Shown here: positions 61,708-64,000 of the stretch, in pieces
Position numbering within the stretch: position 1 is the first letter of the stretch
How the letters are laid out: every line of letters begins with the position of its first letter
From: Tidjanibacter massiliensis
GTDB taxonomy: Bacteria; Bacteroidota; Bacteroidia; Bacteroidales; Rikenellaceae
DNA: 64,000 nucleotides
Reading direction: 5' to 3'
Assembly (NCBI RefSeq): GCF_900104605.1
Contig: NZ_LT629960.1
Span: 1,736,001-1,800,000, forward strand
The notes under the pieces: generated by a model
What the model was told of the DNA's origin: nothing
What the model saw: only the letters and a program-made list of their open reading frames with translations
Database searches by the model: none
Made by a program: the position numbers and the translations under genes

Positions 61708-63198
61708 TTACTTTGCTACGGGGGGAGCGATGTACCAGTTGATGAAGTTTACCCCACCTGCCGAAGATTCGGCCTTGGTGCCGAGCACGAACCGGCCGTC
61801 TGCGGAAACGTAGTTGATGTAACCGGCTGGGATGATGATGCCGTAGTTGTCATATACCCAGTCCTGCGTGCTGCCCAGGTCGGTTCCCGTATTCAGGTCG
61901 TACACCGCACCCGACGAGATGCCCAGCGTACCGATGCCGATAAAGCCGATACCGTCGTCGGTCACGTGTACGCCGACCGATTCGCCGTAGTCGCTGACGA
62001 TAGTCGTCGTCTCAGTCTCGGTGTTGTAGAAGGCGGCCGTCTGCGTCGTGACTATCGAAAGCCGGTCTTCTGCAGGTGTTTCAGTGCGGTACGAGCTGGC
62101 AATCCATTTGCCGTTGGGGCTGATTTTGGTAAGCTGTGCCTGGCAGATGAGACCGTTTACCAGATGCGTCGTATATTCGGTACCGTCGCTGTTCTTCATG
62201 GTCTCTTCCCATACTTCGCGCACGTCTTCGCCGACCCATTTCGGTTTTTCGGTATTCGCACCGTTGTTTACCCAGTAGAGCATGCCGAAGTCCCAGTTCT
62301 CCCACGAGGTACCGTAGATGATTTCGCCGTTTGCGGAGATGCCGCGGGCCATGCCGCCGTACCACACCTCTTCGTTACGGTAGTTGAGGTCGGGCCAGGG
62401 AAGTTCGGCCGGAACGCCGTCCGTCCACAGCAGCGCCTTGCACGGTGCAGGCTCCTCCCCTACTTTGCCTTTCATGCCGTAACCTACCCAATATTTGCCG
62501 TCGGCCGAAGTACCCTGGATGTCGGGTTTACTGGTGAAGCCGGCCGGTGCCTCCGGAATGAAGATATTGCCGGTGAGGTCGATGGCTATCTGGCCGCCGT
62601 TCGACCCGTCGCTGATGAAGAGCAGACCCTGGTCGGTGATGGCCATGGTTTGGGTCAGGTAATAGAGCGATTCCGGATAGGGACCGAATTCATAGACTTC
62701 GCCGGTCTCCAGGTCCACGATGGTCGGGGAGTACTGGAAAGAGTCGTCCGGTGCGATGGAAGCGGTGAAACCGCCGGCATACTTGCCGCTGGGCGACATG
62801 GCAGCCCCCATCTGGAAGGTGTCCAGCTTGCGGAAACGGGCGAATTCGTTGTCCTTGGCGAGCTGGTTCACGCGTATCTCCTGCGAAGCCTGGTCGGCTA
62901 CGATGGCGATGGTGGTGCTGCGTTCGGCACCGGTGTCGTTGTCATCGACGGTCACGGTGAGCGTCCGGTCGTCCGTGCGCTCCACCTTTACCCACGTTGC
63001 CCCGGGAGTGGCTTCCCACGTGGCCGGGGAGGCTTTCACCTCGATGACCAGCGGCTGATTCCCTTCGCCCAGGAACGAGCACGACACCTGGCTCAGATTG
63101 ACGTACTGAAGAGTCTCTTCCGTTCCGGTAGTACAGCCTGTCAGTACGGCTGCCGCACAGAATGCGAGGATACCTCCTAAAAATAGATTCTTTTTCAT
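61708..63198 (-). CDS. BACON + propeller-like lipoprotein, family B member 4
   Basis: 496 residues, lipobox AVLTGC (Cys 22). BACON domain about 28-117 (SFLGEGNQPLVIEVKASPATWEATPGATWVKVERTD). The propeller-like part has MSPSGKYAGGF, TSADGKYWVGYG, ISANGEIIYGTSWENWDFGMLYW, ISPNGKWIASSY, VTDDGIGFIGIG and VSADGRFVLGTK; ends WYIAPPVAK. Its N- and C-terminal parts resemble B1 most, its middle resembles B2. Monocistronic, with its own promoter and terminator. First of the array in transcription order. Confidence 0.86.
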   Translation of the reverse strand: MKKNLFLGGILAFCAAAVLTGCTTGTEETLQYVNLSQVSCSFLGEGNQPLVIEVKASPATWEATPGATWVKVERTDDRTLTVTVDDNDTGAERSTTIAIVADQASQEIRVNQLAKDNEFARFRKLDTFQMGAAMSPSGKYAGGFTASIAPDDSFQYSPTIVDLETGEVYEFGPYPESLYYLTQTMAITDQGLLFISDGSNGGQIAIDLTGNIFIPEAPAGFTSKPDIQGTSADGKYWVGYGMKGKVGEEPAPCKALLWTDGVPAELPWPDLNYRNEEVWYGGMARGISANGEIIYGTSWENWDFGMLYWVNNGANTEKPKWVGEDVREVWEETMKNSDGTEYTTHLVNGLICQAQLTKISPNGKWIASSYRTETPAEDRLSIVTTQTAAFYNTETETTTIVSDYGESVGVHVTDDGIGFIGIGTLGISSGAVYDLNTGTDLGSTQDWVYDNYGIIIPAGYINYVSADGRFVLGTKAESSAGGVNFINWYIAPPVAK

Positions 63199-63264
63199 GT
63201 TTTTACAGTTTACAGGTTCTTGTGAACAATTAACAAATAAAGGTTGCTTCCCAATTTAAGCTCC

Positions 63265-63272
63265 CAAAAATA
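63265..63272 (-). promoter_or_regulatory. Promoter -7 box of B4
   Basis: TATTTTTG on the minus strand 67 nt before ATG 63198; AT-rich surroundings, no clear upstream box. Confidence 0.55.
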
Positions 63273-63545
63273 ATGATTAAATCCATATTAGATATACCCG
63301 TGTTGAAAAATACGCATATTCATCTTTTATGAATTTTTATAAAACATAAGCGCTGTTTTTATCTCCCTTTCCCGGCAGCGGAACGATACATTTGGAACAC
63401 ATCCGGATTTTTTGATGCAAACCCGAAAGCAATACCACAAAAGCGCGGCGATTTAACACCCGTTTCCCGGCAGCCACAGCAGCCGGCACTTCCCTTCCGC
63501 AAAATATCCGGAAAGCCCTCACGTTTATAAAACGAAGATTGGTCA

Positions 63546-63553
63546 TATCTTTG
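63546..63553 (+). promoter_or_regulatory. Promoter -7 box of uvrC
   Basis: TATCTTTG, 24 nt before ATG 63577. The opposing 86-codon frame across this region (63337-63597) is not supported. Confidence 0.55.
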
Positions 63554-63576
63554 TATGCAATATCGTCTTTTTTATT

Positions 63577-64000
63577 ATGGCCGACCACGAACAGCACACG
63601 TTATCCGTAAAGGAACAGGTTGCCCTGCTCCCCTCCACTCCCGGCGTCTATCAATTCCTCAACCGTGCCGGAGAGATAATTTATGTCGGCAAGGCCAAGA
63701 ATCTGAAGAAGCGCGTTTCGTCCTACTTCATGGAGTCGCGCGAACACGCTCCGAAAATCCGGATGATGGTACGGCAGATAGCCGCCCTGCGGCACATCGA
63801 CGTTCCCACGGAACAGGATGCGCTGCTGCTCGAAAACTCGCTTATCAAGACCCTGCAGCCGCGCTACAACACGATGCTCAAGGACGACAAGACCTATCCC
63901 TGGATAGTGGTGCGCAACGAGCCCTTCCCCCGTGTGATGTCCACCCGGAGGCTGGTGCGGGACGGTTCGCAGTATTTCGGTCCTTACTCTTCGGTGATGG
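63577..64000 (+). CDS. uvrC: Excinuclease ABC subunit C, N-terminal part (cut by window end)
   Basis: About 141 residues before the edge. Starts MADHEQHTLSVKEQVALLP, followed by the GIY-YIG nuclease domain: PSTPGVYQFLNRAGEIIYVGKAKNLKKRVSSYF, LENSLIKTLQPRYNTMLKDDKTYPWI and YFGPYSSVM. This domain makes the 3' incision in nucleotide excision repair together with UvrA-UvrB. The gene continues beyond the window. The UvrA-like ATPase at 26.6-29.1 kb lacks the UvrB-binding region and is probably not its partner. Confidence 0.95.
   Translation, partial: MADHEQHTLSVKEQVALLPSTPGVYQFLNRAGEIIYVGKAKNLKKRVSSYFMESREHAPKIRMMVRQIAALRHIDVPTEQDALLLENSLIKTLQPRYNTMLKDDKTYPWIVVRNEPFPRVMSTRRLVRDGSQYFGPYSSVM

Noticed and set aside
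52517-63198. Polysaccharide utilization locus
   Set aside because: BACON domains and lipoproteins are present but there is no SusC/SusD pair, sigma/anti-sigma pair or glycoside hydrolase.
63337-63597. 86-codon minus-strand frame before uvrC
   Set aside because: It overlaps the uvrC promoter and start and has no recognisable protein features.

Overview
The window reads as chromosome of a moderately GC-rich member of the Bacteroidales, most likely Rikenellaceae (Alistipes-like). The evidence is the recurrent Bacteroidetes promoter signature (a TTTG-like box about 19-20 nt before TAnnTTTG), many BACON-domain lipoproteins with MKK...C lipoprotein signals, a DUF3127 protein, a short-chain-type threonine dehydrogenase, an EF-G2 paralog and a BtuG/BtuB-like surface uptake operon. 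No integrase, transposase, phage gene or CRISPR array is visible. Genus assignment is inference from gene content.

Layout. 1-9 kb: the end of an adenosylcobalamin-dependent ribonucleotide reductase, an AT-rich secreted hypothetical protein, a U32 peptidase, a polyprenyl synthetase, a ROK sugar kinase, a double-GNAT acetyltransferase, a membrane-anchored hypothetical and tRNA-Ser(CGA). 9.7-16 kb (minus strand): a large lipoprotein joining BACON, leucine-rich, thioredoxin-like and M64 metallopeptidase regions, then bcp, Kdo transferase, YraN and peptidase E. 16.3-20.5 kb: acpP-fabF, rnc-radC and a HAD phosphatase. 20.8-30.7 kb: an EF-G paralog with an altered GTPase centre, an ABC exporter pair, a collagen-like lipoprotein, a UvrA-like ATPase, threonine dehydrogenase and a small membrane protein. 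31-42 kb: tRNA-Thr(GGT), a tandem repeat array beside a fic gene, a CapD/WbpM-type nucleotide-sugar dehydratase, a sugar MFS transporter, two small cytoplasmic proteins, two periplasmic peptidyl-prolyl isomerases, nhaA and an agmatinase-like enzyme.

42-47 kb: a probable stand-alone small RNA and a three-gene outer-membrane operon (DUF5074-like propeller lipoprotein, surface lipoprotein, TonB-dependent receptor) that resembles cobalamin-capture loci; this would fit the B12-dependent reductase at the window start. 47-63 kb is the most unusual part: eight BACON lipoproteins interrupted only by tRNA-Arg(CCG), an S24-like regulator and riboflavin synthase. They fall into three families: C (two copies, one truncated), A (two copies, three BACON-like domains plus a C-terminal domain) and B (four copies, BACON plus a repeat-built propeller-like domain). 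B and A form two duplicated B-A operons, followed by two solo B genes, each B with its own promoter. The window closes with the start of uvrC.

How the parts fit: the housekeeping genes (fatty acid synthesis, LPS Kdo transfer, translation, repair) are ordinary. The accessory interest lies in the expanded surface lipoprotein array with mosaic paralogs, the M64 fusion protein, the fic/repeat islet next to a tRNA, the sRNA candidate, and several strong palindromes that may be operators or bidirectional terminators.
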